Shown here piece by piece: positions 32,899 through 42,763 of a DNA stretch of 49,754 nucleotides. Position 1 is the first letter of the stretch, and each line of letters opens with the position of its first letter. The DNA lies in the NCBI GenBank assembly GCA_003427395.1, contig BFEA01000411.1:1076541-1126294 (forward strand), written 5' to 3'. The stretch is from Chara braunii. Taxonomy: Eukaryota > Streptophyta > Charophyceae > Charales > Characeae. Both the position numbers and the translations under genes were made by a program. The notes below the pieces were generated by a model that was given only the letters and a program-made list of their open reading frames with translations, made no database searches and was not told where the DNA came from.

Positions 32899-33129
32899 GA
32901 AGTTGACCGTGTCATCAGGCACAACAAGTTTGGCAACAAGCCAATGCAATACCAAGTCACTTTCAAGCAATGTGACCCGGATGACACTCGTTGGATCTCC
33001 CGCGCAGACTTACAGGCATCTGCACCTCTCATCTTCTCCGACTACGAGAATCGAAGACTTGCCAAGGACAAAGCTCGTCCCACCCGACCCACCTCGGTAC
33101 CGGACAGACAACTTCGCACTCGCAGGTAG
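32899..33129 (+). pseudogene. Chromodomain at the integrase C-terminus (element 2)
   Basis: It is in frame with the integrase tail but separated by a TAG at 32896-32898. The peptide begins EVDRVIRHNKFGNKP, then QYQVTFKQCDPDDTRWI and a SRADLQASAPLIFSDYE helix. This matches the chromodomain layout: EVE.I..HR, then Y.VKWKG......TWEP, then a C-terminal helix ending in YE. Two of the three aromatic cage positions appear changed. Chromodomains target chromoviruses to heterochromatin. This assigns element 2 to the chromovirus lineage. Confidence 0.8.
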
Positions 33130-33140
33130 CTCGATCTTTC

Positions 33141-33153
33141 AAGGGGGGGAGTG
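33141..33153 (+). other. Polypurine tract of element 2
   Basis: aagggggggagtg lies immediately 5' of the 3' LTR start (TGTTACAT at 33154), as expected for the plus-strand primer. Confidence 0.9.
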
Positions 33154-34286
33154 TGTTACATACTATGTCACACGGGCCCGGTTAGGCCCGGCAAATAGGG
33201 GTTCGGAGGCCGGTCCAGGCCCAAGGTCGGACCTTTAGACCGGTAGCACCATTTGCAGGCCCACCGGTTGGCCTTTACGCCACATTGAGGACCAGACCAG
33301 ACTGGCAGGCCCAAACGACGTTACCGTTGGGCCTGGCGGCGCTCTTGAGGCTGCCGCCCGCCGGTCTAATTTGAATCGTCACTTTTGACGATTCAGATCA
33401 CGGCTCGGCCTCGCAGCATAGAGGCCAGCCTTTCCACACCGGTACTTAGGTACAGGAGGCCGCCAGTTCGACATTCAAGGAGCAACAGCAGTTCGGGAAA
33501 ACGCTGCGCTATTCTGTTTAGAGCGCAGCGCTACTGCAGTAGAGCAAGGTTAGCGCTAGACTGCAGTCCGGGATAGAGAGCAGCGAGGGACTTACCTGGT
33601 ACCTACCTGTGGCACCATAGCTTCCGCGGACTTCGACTGCAGACGGCTCCAAGGCACCACCTTGCACCTTGCAGGTAGGGTTTCGGACCAGGACAGGGTA
33701 ACGAGGGCACTCCTCCTCCCTACCTCACCATCTCTCCCTCCTCCTCTAATATCTCCTCTTCTTCTTCTTCTTCAGATTGGAGACTTGATACGAGTTGGAC
33801 AGAGATCAGTGTTTGACTTCGGTGGTAAGAGGCTGTGATACTCACCGGATTCGAGACTTGGAAATTGTTGGGATTGATACTCGGCGGCATCACAGATTGG
33901 ACACTCGTTACATTAGGACTCTGTACCTCCGACATTGGTGACTTATTGTCCACGACATTTTGATCTTGTTCGATTACATTTTGGACTACCATATCGTGGA
34001 CCTACTGGATTCTATCTCGGTGACATCTGGCGCTGCCTACATCTCCCACCTCCTTCGTCTCTCCTCCCACCGTTCATATGTGTATGGTTGTACGGGGCCT
34101 GAGCATTGTCTATGATTTGGCTCAGACCTCACCATCTCGCGATTGTTTGTGTTGAGTGATATCTGCGTGAGTTCAGTCTATGTGAGTCAGTCCATTTATC
34201 AGACTTCCGCTGCATACGTGCTCACCCTATATTGGTTGATCTTTGGTTCTGCTCATGCTTGTTGAAGTATTCGCTAGTATGCAACA
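33154..34286 (+). mobile_element. 3' LTR of element 2
   Basis: It is 1133 bp, starts TGTT and ends AACA (perfect 4-bp inverted ends), and is followed by the GTAGC target duplication. A CTT-rich tract lies at 33750-33775. Small open frames inside are not considered genes. Confidence 0.93.
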
Positions 34287-34291
34287 GTAGC

Positions 34292-34578
34292 AGCGGTCAT
34301 AGCCGCCATAGCTGTAGATGTGTGCGGGTGTGCGAGTGTACAGAGTGTGTTGTGTGTGTGGTATCCAGGGTGGTCCGGTGTGTGAACAGCAGCGTTGTGT
34401 GAGTGACATACAGAGATTTGTATAGGCGCTGATGCGCCATAGCCATCTACAGTGAGATTGTATCTAAACTGTGTTTCTGATCACGATATCTCTGAGTTGG
34501 AGTGGGCCCTTGTCACCAGCTGCTGCGCAACCTGTGTACATGCATGTGAAGTGTGAATGAAAGCGAGTCTGATTGCAC
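34292..34578 (+). mobile_element. Solo LTR (family A), right part
   Basis: It continues 24183-24897 after the element 2 insertion. It holds the cgccatagctgta, ccatatctctgag-like and tgcatgtgaagtg motifs seen in the 3' halves of the other family A LTRs. It ends TGATTGCA at 34578 and is followed by the CTTC duplication. Confidence 0.85.
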
Positions 34579-34582
34579 TTCA

Positions 34583-36060
34583 GCCCAGTAGGGTTTCAAG
34601 GGGGTTTTACGGGTGTGCCACAAATTTGCAAGGAAAATGAGCAGTAGCAAAAAACAGAAATCCAAATTGCAACATCAACTAGTCGTGAGCTGTCCAGAAA
34701 GCAGGAACGCACCAATATACACCAGTGGAGACCAAAAGCAGCGATCTCAAATGTCGACGACAACCCTCTCTGGACATCGTCAGCATGGTGTCCAGTCTTT
34801 CTTCTCCCTATTTGAAGCTCAGCGCCCCGACTACAATCACAACTCCACTATAGTCCTATATCACTTGTAGGCCTATAATGATGACAACCCGGAAAAGAAG
34901 AAAGCAGCAGAAAACAGAATTCGTGCAGATGTCGCTCAACCACATCGCCATCACGAACCAGGTGCATGCCCTCTCGTCCCTCTCTCTGTCTCTCTCTGGC
35001 TCGCCTCTCACTTAGCTCACCCCTGACTTATCACCCACATCCCTTCTTCTCCCAAGGGACCACCACCTAACCCCGCTGACATCTCCAAGCTCATGCCCGG
35101 CTATGAGAGCTGAGCTATGGTGCTGCCTTCCTGCATCGCCCTTCTCCCAGTGACTGTGCTCGCCTCAAGCACCTGCGCCAGCGTGCAACCCGTGAGCGCT
35201 ACCGCGATGCACGAATGCCTTCACAACAAGGCAGGCACTTTCCTTTATGGAAAGTGCTGGCTGCTTCCATCTGTCTGAGCCTACTCGTGGGAGTTTCTAG
35301 TAGCTTCAAGTCTGGGCCCGATGCCATTAAGAATGCCTAAATATGCCACGAGGCCCCAAGTGTTCGCTGCATTCTGATTGGCTCATGGCCCGTGTGTGAC
35401 GACTCAACTGCATTTCCATTGGTGCACGGCCGCTGCGCGACAAGTCAGCCTCCAGGTTCTTACTGCAGACGCCCAGGGCCCTAACCAAATGTGCCCTGGG
35501 CCCCGTTCGGTTAGACGGCTCAACTGGCCAACGTAGCTGCTGCTGTTTGCTGCAATCTGATTGGCCGATAGGTCTCCTTCCACGTTGCTGTCTGGAAGAG
35601 CATGGAAGGCTCAAAGGTGTGGTCACACATGCACTGCCCTGTAGCCAACTGGGGCCAGGTAACTGTCTGCCATGAGGTCTAGGCCCCGTAAACTCGCAAA
35701 CAGGCCTCGTCGAAGGTCCAAGCCCGCATATAGATTCCAACAGGCTCTTCTTGGGCCCCCTTAGCCTGGTCACAAAGGCATGTAATCAGGCATAGGCGCA
35801 TATTTGCAGGCCCGGCTTCACGTAGGACGGGCAAGACCTTTTCCAGCACTGCCAAGGGACTAGAGTCCTCGCAAATTCATCTTCATCAGATTTTATGAAA
35901 GTTTTTCTTACATCTTAAAGAAAGAAGCGGTCCCAGCCAATGCTCCCCCCGGGGTGGAGCTCCACGTACGGTGCCTGGGACCGGTAAGGGACGAGGCTGA
36001 TATCAGCCCGATAGTGTAAGAATGCGCGTGTGCAGGGAGTGGAATACAGCTAGGCAGGCG
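34583..36060. other. Unassigned stretch
   Basis: No complete gene is recognised. A plus-strand stretch around 35060-35230 has coding-like character over two frames (PPPNPADISKLMPGYES, then DCARLKHLRQRATRERYRD) but no family could be assigned, and stops and shifts interrupt it. The segment lies in the presumed giant intron. Confidence 0.35.
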
Positions 36061-36330
36061 GAAAGTACAAAAAATATGGCGGTGTATCTTTCCGTGTCAG
36101 TGAAAAGATACACCGCCATAATTTGTTTTTCCTGCATGTAGGGAGCAGTGGGAGAGAAATACAAAAAATATGGCAGTGTATATTTCCATGTTAGTGGAAA
36201 GATACACTGCCATAGTTTTTGTCTTTTCGGCAGGTCCGGAGTGGTGAAGCAGGGCTACACCGCCATATTTTGTCTTTTGTGCGTCTTGAAGAGGAATACA
36301 GCCACAAAGGCCAAAAATACAAAATATGGG
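36061..36330. repeat. Two tandem hairpins plus a partial inverted copy
   Basis: The first hairpin pairs 36075-36091 with 36104-36120 (17 bp perfect, tatggcggtgtatcttt). The second pairs 36169-36188 with 36195-36214 (20 bp, one mismatch, tatggcagtgtatatttcca) across a 6-base loop. A further ctacaccgccatattttgtc arm lies at 36254-36273. The arm sequence matches the end of the dispersed family at 5950-7120 and 42590-43010. Confidence 0.85.
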
Positions 36331-36385
36331 CGCAATTTATTTTTTTTGATTCTAGCGCGACTGTTCGGCCCGAGGTTGCTTTGGG

Positions 36386-37751
36386 TGAAACGGTATTCAC
36401 CTGTTAGCAGTAGCGAATGCAGATCCCAGGGCTCAATCCCTAGTCCTTACCTTACCTGTGTCCAGTACCTTTGTCAACCCCGAGACTTGAACCCGTAACC
36501 TGCGCATTCACAACAGTTGGTAGGCTGTTGTAGGTCCGTAGGTTGTAGGGGTTCGATCTGGACACCTGTCGGATAGAGGTCTTAGTGCGTTCTAGAAGTC
36601 GTAGCTGTAGCTCTTCTGAAAGGTAAAGTCCGTAGCTGCTACAGTCCTGAAAGGTCAAGGTCATAGCTGCTACAGTGTCGAAGGGCCAAGTCCACAGACT
36701 TCCAGAAGGTCCGGAAGTGGCCCTTCCAACGCTGCTCACACCAGACTAGAGGCAAGTGGGCAAGTGGTGAAGTCCACCCTTGCTGAGTCAGCGGTACCCA
36801 GTCCCAGTCTCACTGAGTCCAGTCAGCAAGTACCATATGGGACTGTCTGCACCAGGGACCCGGTGGAAAAAGGGGCAGACCAACAGCGAGCAGAAGTATA
36901 AATCAAGAGGCAGCGTCCAGCCATTCATTCATTCCTGCGTAAGCCATGCAGAAGCGCTGTCTGAGCAACTTGTGCGAGGTAGTCTGCAGAGTGCCCGGAG
37001 CAAAGTGGGCTGAAGGAGATAGTTAGCCATAGCCATAGAGGAACAGCCGCCATAGCCGCCATAGCTGATAGGCGAGTGTACGAGTACGAGAGTGTGTGTA
37101 CGCGTGTGGGATATCCCACACGTGGTTAACCAGGGGTGTTATTTTCGACGAATTTTGCACCGAATTGCACTGAAACTGTCATATTGTGCTGATATTTTGC
37201 TTTTTTTCTTGTTTTTCTTCTTGTGTGATGTATATGTGCTTTAGGGTACGTCATGTGTGCAGTTTGGACATGTTTGGATCAATAATGAAAAAGTTAGCAT
37301 TTTGTTGAATTCGTTGGACGCTTCATTTTGACTCGGACAGTGTCTTTGTGTTAGAGTTTCATAGTGTTTTTTTATTTTTTTTTCCGTTCTTTTTGGCCTG
37401 TTTCCTTTTTTGATGTTTGCACTATGGTCTCATATAGTTTGTTTTTTTTAATTTTGATGGAATTCGCACCGCAATTGCCAACGAAAACAGCGAATATTTG
37501 GGCCCCCATTAACTGTCTCTCGGATATCCAGGGTGATCCGGAGTTAAGTGAGTGCAAACAGTGGTGTTGGGTAGAGAGACGAGAGTTGCAGTGTACAGGC
37601 GCTGACGCGCCATAGCCTGTTGAACAAGCTTGTATCTGAACTGTGTTTTCGACTTCCATATCTCTGAGCTTTGAATGGGCGCTGTGCACCAGTGTGATTC
37701 ACCATCTGTTTGCATGAGTGCGAAGTGGAAAAGAAAGTGAGTCTGATTGCA
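36386..37751 (+). mobile_element. 5' LTR of element 3, with insertion
   Basis: It is 1366 bp because it contains a 405-bp insertion (37117-37521). Without that it is about 0.95 kb, close to the 1.0 kb solo LTR. The start TGAAACGG and end GATTGCA match the other copies. Confidence 0.9.
37117..37521. mobile_element. 405-bp insertion in the 5' LTR of element 3
   Basis: It is absent from the equivalent place in the 3' LTR (42239-42246) and is flanked by GGATATCC at 37109-37116 and 37522-37529, an 8-bp target duplication. Ends are cacacgtggttaaccagggg and ggcccccattaactgtctctc. Inside, a TTAAC pair (37126-37130 and 37509-37513) flanks a CAGGGGTG...GGGCCCCCA interval with weak inverted similarity. 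It has no coding capacity and is AT-rich. A MITE of hAT type (8-bp duplications) is possible; a TTAA-targeting element is an alternative. Confidence 0.7.
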
Positions 37752-37752
37752 T

Positions 37753-37768
37753 TGGTGTCGGAGCTGGT
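37753..37768 (+). other. Primer-binding site of element 3
   Basis: TGGTGTCGGAGCTGG lies two bases after the LTR end. It resembles the plant initiator-Met primer site (TGGTATCAGAGC) with two A-to-G changes. Confidence 0.7.
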
Positions 37769-38219
37769 ACCCGCTGTCTCACGCGTCGTCGTCGTCCGCA
37801 GTATGCTCGAGTTGGGGCACTATAGCTGAAGTCGCCATCACCGAAGGAGTCCGCCATAGCTGCGCTGGTGGAGGAAGGTGCCGCGTACCTGCAAAGAAGA
37901 CAACGACAAAGAGAGGGAGAGAGGAGCGATACAAGATTGGTTGTGCAGTCCAAGGAAGAAGAAGGCGACCATAACCGTGGAGCTCGGACACGGAGGAGAA
38001 GAAACAAGACGAGTGAAGGAGGAAAGACGACGAACGAGAGAGGAGGGAGAGACCGAGAAGAGAAGAGAAGCCATAGCTGAGGAAATCTGAAGGACAAAGA
38101 AGAAGAGGGAAGACATAGCCGGGGTGAAAGACGAGCAAGGCGAGGAAAGGGAAAGAAGGGAGGAAGAAGAAGAAGGGCGCTGAGGCAGAAGAAGGCGGCA
38201 GCCATAGCCAAGTTGAAGA

Positions 38220-38364
38220 TTGACCAAGGTGTTGACCAAGGGTTTGACTGAAGCTGGTTTGGGCATTGACTCAGGGGTTGACCGAGGTTGACTGGAGCGT
38301 TGACTAGAGGTTTGACCAGCGTTGACCAAGACGTTGACCAGGGCTGTTGACCACGACTTTGACC
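38220..38364 (+). promoter_or_regulatory. Array of twelve TTGACY boxes in the element 3 leader
   Basis: Within 145 bp there are twelve TTGACC or TTGACT words at irregular spacing of roughly 8-18 bp, all on the plus strand. TTGACY is the W-box core bound by WRKY factors in plants and green algae. The array could equally be a degenerate minisatellite. It lies about 470 bp downstream of the 5' LTR. Confidence 0.5.
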
Positions 38365-38879
38365 AAGCTGGAGTTGGTATATTCTCGCCAAGCCCTCAGC
38401 CCATCCCCTCACCCTATGAATGTGCACTCACATTGTGGTACTTGCTGAGTCTGTCTCTCTTCTTTCTGCATCGAGTCTCTTCTGTCCAGGTGTTAGGAAC
38501 TCCGTGTATGAAGGATAGGACCTCGTTGACCAAACCCAAACGGGCTGAGTAGGGCTAAAGGTCGTGTCTGACGACTCAACTGTCCCGGAGGACACGAACC
38601 CTCCCAAGGACCGGTACTGACCGGCGGGCTGCTCAGTGTGGCACGGTAGGCCCAAAATCCAAGTTGTGGCCTGCACAACGAGCTGTCTAAGTCTTGAGAG
38701 GAGTTGCTGATCGCGTCGTCCTGTCTGCGACGTTAAAAAATTCCTAAGTTACGGGGGATCTCCTTAAATGCCCCCTGATCAGCAGTAAGTAGTGACAGCC
38801 TTAGTTTACGTCCATGCTAGAGACCATAGTTGACAGGGTCCTATCAGGATGTTGTGGTCCTTAGATTGAGTCAATCGCA

Positions 38880-39645
38880 GGTGTGTCAGTCAGGAGGAGA
38901 TGCAAAGATTGCAGCAAGAGGAGGAAGAGAATGAGAGCTCCGAAAGAGGAAGAGATTGAAGAGGAGGAGCAGCAGCCGGAAGAAGAGCCCCTCAGAAGAA
39001 GAAGATTGGGGGAAGGAGGAGAGAGCAATGGCACGAAGGAAGATAACCCGTGGGTAGAAAAGAAGATATCCTGCCAACGACCACTTTCTGGCATAAGGAT
39101 TTAGATAAGGGTAAAAAGTGAAAGAATCGTACCATCTCTGGCCACGTGAGGGCAAAGGATCACCTGGTCCTTAACTTTAGATGAGGGTGGTACTAACAAC
39201 GTCCCCTACAGTCAGATAGAGTGGGGGCTGGAGAAAGAAGACAGTAGTGTAGGTTAGGGGAGGACTTGCGCTGCTGTCGTGGCTGGAGGGAGGCCGCAAG
39301 GTAGAGGAGGAGGCCAGGGCCAAGGGGGTCCGGCCATGGGTGGTCGAGGTCCGGGCGCATAGGGGGTTGGCGGCCAACGGAACCGCCAAGAGGGAGGTAG
39401 GGGTCAAGGTCCCCCGCCGAATCGTTCGGGGCCCAATCGATCACCACAGCGTAGAGGTGGAGGATTACCTCAACGACCAGGATTACCTCAACGACGAGGA
39501 GGTTCGCACCCGGGTTGGCCACAGGGCCGGCCTTGGGAATATTTGGGCTTTGACCAGAGAGTGTGGCAGCAACGAATGGAGCAGGGGCAGTGCATCTACT
39601 GCAGCGACCCTGCCATATTATTAAATATTGTCCAAAGTATATGAC
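38880..39645 (+). pseudogene. gag: Gag remnant of element 3
   Basis: The capsid core is largely missing or scrambled. What remains in several frames is an Arg/Lys/Glu-rich helix (38880-39000) and a LDEGGT.NVPYSQIEWGLEKEDSS-type segment around 39180-39255, which matches 48732-48860 of element 4 on the other strand. A Gly/Arg-rich linker follows, then a zinc knuckle around 39590-39640. The knuckle starts QCIYCSDP and resumes after an indel as HIIKYCPKY, so C-X2-C...H...C is present but split between frames. Confidence 0.65.
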
Positions 39646-39949
39646 AGCCCGCTTTGCTGCCTAAGGGTCAAAATGCAGCCGCCGATAGGGGTTGCAACTG
39701 CCCTTACCACTAGGCTATGTAGGGAAATGTGCGCGCAACACCAATAAACTCCCACACCACATGAGCCTACGACAAAGGTTGCAGGCCAGTGCCTAGTTAG
39801 CTGTCCACAGACTGCCTGTGTTAGAGTCTCTCTAGGCACTTCCCTCACAGGTCTGGCTGAAGAATTGAAAGAGAGGATGCCGACCTGTGCCAAGATGAAG
39901 AAGGAGAGCGAAGGACAGCTTGTGTTAGTAGATTTAGAAGTTTTTTAGA

Positions 39950-40222
39950 AGTAGAGTAGGGACCCTTATAGACACGAGGGCTACCCAGAGTTATATAAGC
40001 CGAAGAGCGTTGAAAAAGTTGAGGCTAGGTCTTAAAGTCCACAAGTTGGAAGACCCCATAGTCAGTATCCTCGCAGACAATTGCACGATGCGTGTTGAGG
40101 ATTACGTAGAGGGAGTCCAAACGTATCTTCGCCTAGAGAAGGATGGCAAGGTAGAGAAAGTACTCCATTCCCTGACTCTCCTCATAGAGGACAACCTCCC
40201 TTTCGATATAGTCCTAGGTTAA
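39950..40222 (+). pseudogene. pol: Protease fragment of element 3
   Basis: Retropepsin fragment. The active-site block reads TLIDTRATQSYIS, with Asp kept and the Gly of D-S/T-G replaced by Arg, so it should be inactive. Then LKVHKLEDPIVSILADN and a DYVEGVQTYLRLEKDGKVEK block lead to DNLPFDIVLG. Directly after VLG the frame stops at the internal deletion junction (about 40221-40235). The equivalent of element 4 is at 47850-48098. Confidence 0.8.
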
Positions 40223-40235
40223 TGAGGCCCTAGAG

Positions 40236-41182
40236 ACTGAACCAAATTACCGCACTAGGAAGGATTACTGTTTGAGAAGACCAACGTAGTAGACCGTTTG
40301 TCCGTTCCCAATAGCGAGGAGATCCGTAGTTTAATCCTAGGGGAATTCCACGACACAGAGAGACATTTCGGTTGGCAAAAGACTCTAGCCAATCTGATGC
40401 ATGCGTATACTTGGCCAGGAATGAAAGTCGACTATATAGAGTACGTTCGCAGTTGCAAAGTTTGTCAGAGGAATAAGACCACTACGCGTGCCCCTCTAGG
40501 TCTTCTTCGACCCTTGCCTATACCTGATCAGCCTGGCGATTCAGTATCCATTGATTTCATGGATGCTAGGGTCAAAAGTAGGCATGGAAAGAACCAAGTC
40601 ATGGTAATAGTGGATAGATTTAGCAAATATGTTGTTTTTGTTCCCTTACCCGCAGAAGCCCGTACAAAGTTAGTAATTCATAAGTTCTTTTACTTTTGGG
40701 TTAGTGATCACGAGATCCCATTGTCTATAGTCAGTGATAGGTACGGTCGGTTTACAAGTCAGAACTGGCAGGAGTTAATGAGAGTATACGGGTCAAAGTT
40801 GTTAATGTCGTCTGGCCGTCACCCAAAGACTAACGGTCAGACTGAACAGATGAATAAGATCCTGCAGCAAGTTCTGCACATGTACATTACACCAGATCAA
40901 GTCAACTGGAATGAGATGTTGCCCAAGGTAGCCAATGCGTATAACTACAGCGTGCACGTAGCCACTTGTCGTACTCCCAATGAGCTGCATAAGTCCCTTA
41001 GACCACACAGACCGTTTGAACGACTTAACCGGGATCATATTCATAGGCCACCGCCCGGTACTAGGGAGTTTGCGATGCAGCACAAAAAGGACTTAGCTAC
41101 CGTTGTTGAAAATCTCATGAAGGCCCAGCACCGAATGATAGAACAGGCTAGCAAGCACCGTCACCGTCGCAGTTTCAAGTAG
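40236..41182 (+). CDS. pol: Integrase of element 3
   Basis: The main open frame is 40298-41182. The zinc region has EFHDTERHFGWQKTLANLM and CKVCQRNKTTTRAPLG. The catalytic core has IDFMDA (first Asp), IVSDRYGRF (second Asp, with Asp-Thr changed to Tyr-Gly beside it) and GQTEQMNKILQQ (Glu). The tether NELHKSLRPHRPFERL and a helical AQHRMIEQASKHRHRR segment follow. The part from 40236 (a TEPNYRT block) is the usual integrase N-terminal leader, joined directly to the protease by the deletion. It would insert the DNA copy. It is the best preserved frame of this element, and its DDE residues are all present. Confidence 0.88.
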
Positions 41183-41600
41183 GCGACCTAGTCTGGGTCG
41201 AGTCCAAAGAGATTGCTCCTGAGGAAAACATTTCACAAAAGTTACTGCCAGTGTACAGGGGACCATGGCCAGTTCTAGAGGTTAAGGGCGGAGAGGATGG
41301 GCCATCCTATACAATAGAGATCCCAGCACATCTCCACACCTACCCTGTGTTCCATACGTCAAAGTTGTTGTCGTGCGTCACAAGTCAACAGTTTCCATCA
41401 AGAAGATCCATGATCCCTCCAGACATGGATGGAAGATATGACATTGAGGGCATTGTAGGTGAAGACGTATTCAGAAGAGGAGGTAGAGGTCCGACTTGCT
41501 TATCAGGAACCCGAGGACGACCGCTGGTTAACTAGAACTGAACTTCTAGAAACAGCTCCCGACGTAGTTAGAGCCTACAAGAGAACAGAAAGGTAAAAAT
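41183..41600 (+). pseudogene. pol: Integrase C-terminus and chromodomain-like tail (element 3)
   Basis: After a frameshift at about 41180 come GDLVWVESKEI, KLLPVYRGPWPVLEV and YPVFHTSKLLS, the GPY/F module. Then GRYDIEGIVGEDVFRRG and, after another shift near 41478, VRLAYQEPEDDRWLTRTELL followed by ETAPDVVRAYKRTER. The last segment follows chromodomain order (EGIVGE.., strand, DDRWL, helix) with the first aromatic positions missing. A chromodomain-like tail supports a chromovirus-type affiliation for family A. Confidence 0.7.
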
Positions 41601-41653
41601 CCCGTCTTGGACTGAATTATTCTCAGAGGACCTCGAATTTAGGCTGGCATGTG

Positions 41654-42467
41654 TGAAACAGCATTCACCTGTTAGCAATAGCGAATGCAGATCCCAGGGC
41701 TCGATCCCTAGGCCTTACCTTACTTGTGTACAGTACCTTTGTCGACCCCGAGAAGTTCGTAGCTGCTACAGTCCTGGAAGGTCAAGGTCATGGCTGCTAC
41801 GGTGTCGAAGGGAAGTCCACAGACTTCCGGAAGGTCCGGAAGTGGCCCACACTGCAACAGCCGACTAGAGGCAAGTGGGCAAGTGGTGAAGTCCACCCTT
41901 GCTGAGTAGGCCGTACCCAGTCCCAGTCTCACTGAGTCCAGTCAGCAAGTACCATATGGGACTGTCTGCACCAGGGGCCTGGTGGAAAAGGGGGCAGACC
42001 AACAGCGAGCCGAAGTGTATATCAGGCAGCGTCCAGCCATTCATTCATTCCTGCGTAAGCCATGCGGAAGCCATGCGGAAGCACTGTCTGAGCGACTTGT
42101 GCGAGGTGGTCTGCAGAGTGCCCGGGGACGAAGTGGGCTGAAGGAGATACTTAGCCATAGCCATAGAGGGACAGCGGCCATATCCGCCATAGCTGATAGG
42201 CAAGTGTACGAGTACGAGAGTCTGTGTATGCGTGTGGGATATCCAGGGTGATCCGGAGTCGAGTGAGTGCGAACAGTGGTGTTGGGTAGAGAGACGGGAG
42301 TCAGAGTGTACAGGTGCTGATGTGCCATAGCCTGTTGAAGCGACCTTGTATCTGAACTGTGTTTTCAACTTCCATATCTCTGAGCTTTGAATGGGCGCTG
42401 TGCGCCAGTGTGATTCACCATCTGTTTGCATGAGTGCGAAGTGGAAAAGAAAGCGAGTCTGATTGCA
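41654..42467 (+). mobile_element. 3' LTR of element 3
   Basis: It is 814 bp, with TGAAACAG at the start and GATTGCA at the end, then TGGG. Compared with the 5' LTR it lacks about 150 bp near 41750 (between gtcgaccccgag and the gtagctgctacag segment) and the 405-bp insertion. Confidence 0.9.
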
Positions 42468-42584
42468 TGGGCCTGTGTGAATGGAGTTTCGGCGCGATTG
42501 TGCAACACTCGGGGGGAAGACTGCTGTTGGCGCAGTTTCATGAACGGGGTCTTTTTTGGGCGTGGGTTTGTGGACAATCTTCAA

Positions 42585-42690
42585 GTGTGGCAGTGTATAT
42601 TTCCATGTTCTAGCAGTAAGATTCATTTGATTTTGCTCATCCTATCGATGGAAGTAGCATGCAGCCAGCCGCAAGGTTGGAGACTTACCT

Positions 42691-42763
<73 letters not shown>

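Larger units (their letters stand above)
24898..34286 (+). mobile_element. Complete chromodomain Ty3/gypsy retrotransposon (element 2)
   Basis: The element runs from TGTTACAT at 24898 to GCAACA at 34286 and is flanked by a perfect GTAGC duplication (24893-24897 and 34287-34291). In order it holds the 5' LTR (right part hidden in the gap), an AT-rich leader with a minisatellite, gag and protease. Reverse transcriptase-RNase H, integrase, chromodomain, polypurine tract and 3' LTR follow. Protease, reverse transcriptase, RNase H, integrase and chromodomain come in the chromovirus order. Over the readable part of the LTRs I count roughly two dozen substitutions plus two indels, so the insertion is not recent. 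Frameshifts in gag, protease and integrase make it non-autonomous now. Confidence 0.95.
36386..42467 (+). mobile_element. Internally deleted Ty3/gypsy retrotransposon (element 3, family A)
   Basis: It has two family A LTRs (36386-37751 and 41654-42467) starting TGAAAC and ending GATTGCA. TGGG duplications flank it at 36382-36385 and 42468-42471. The interior has a primer-binding site, a GA-rich and TTGACY-rich leader, gag remnants, protease, then integrase directly. Reverse transcriptase and RNase H are absent. It would need enzymes from a relative, such as the copy at 44624-49754. No polypurine tract is evident before the 3' LTR. Confidence 0.9.
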
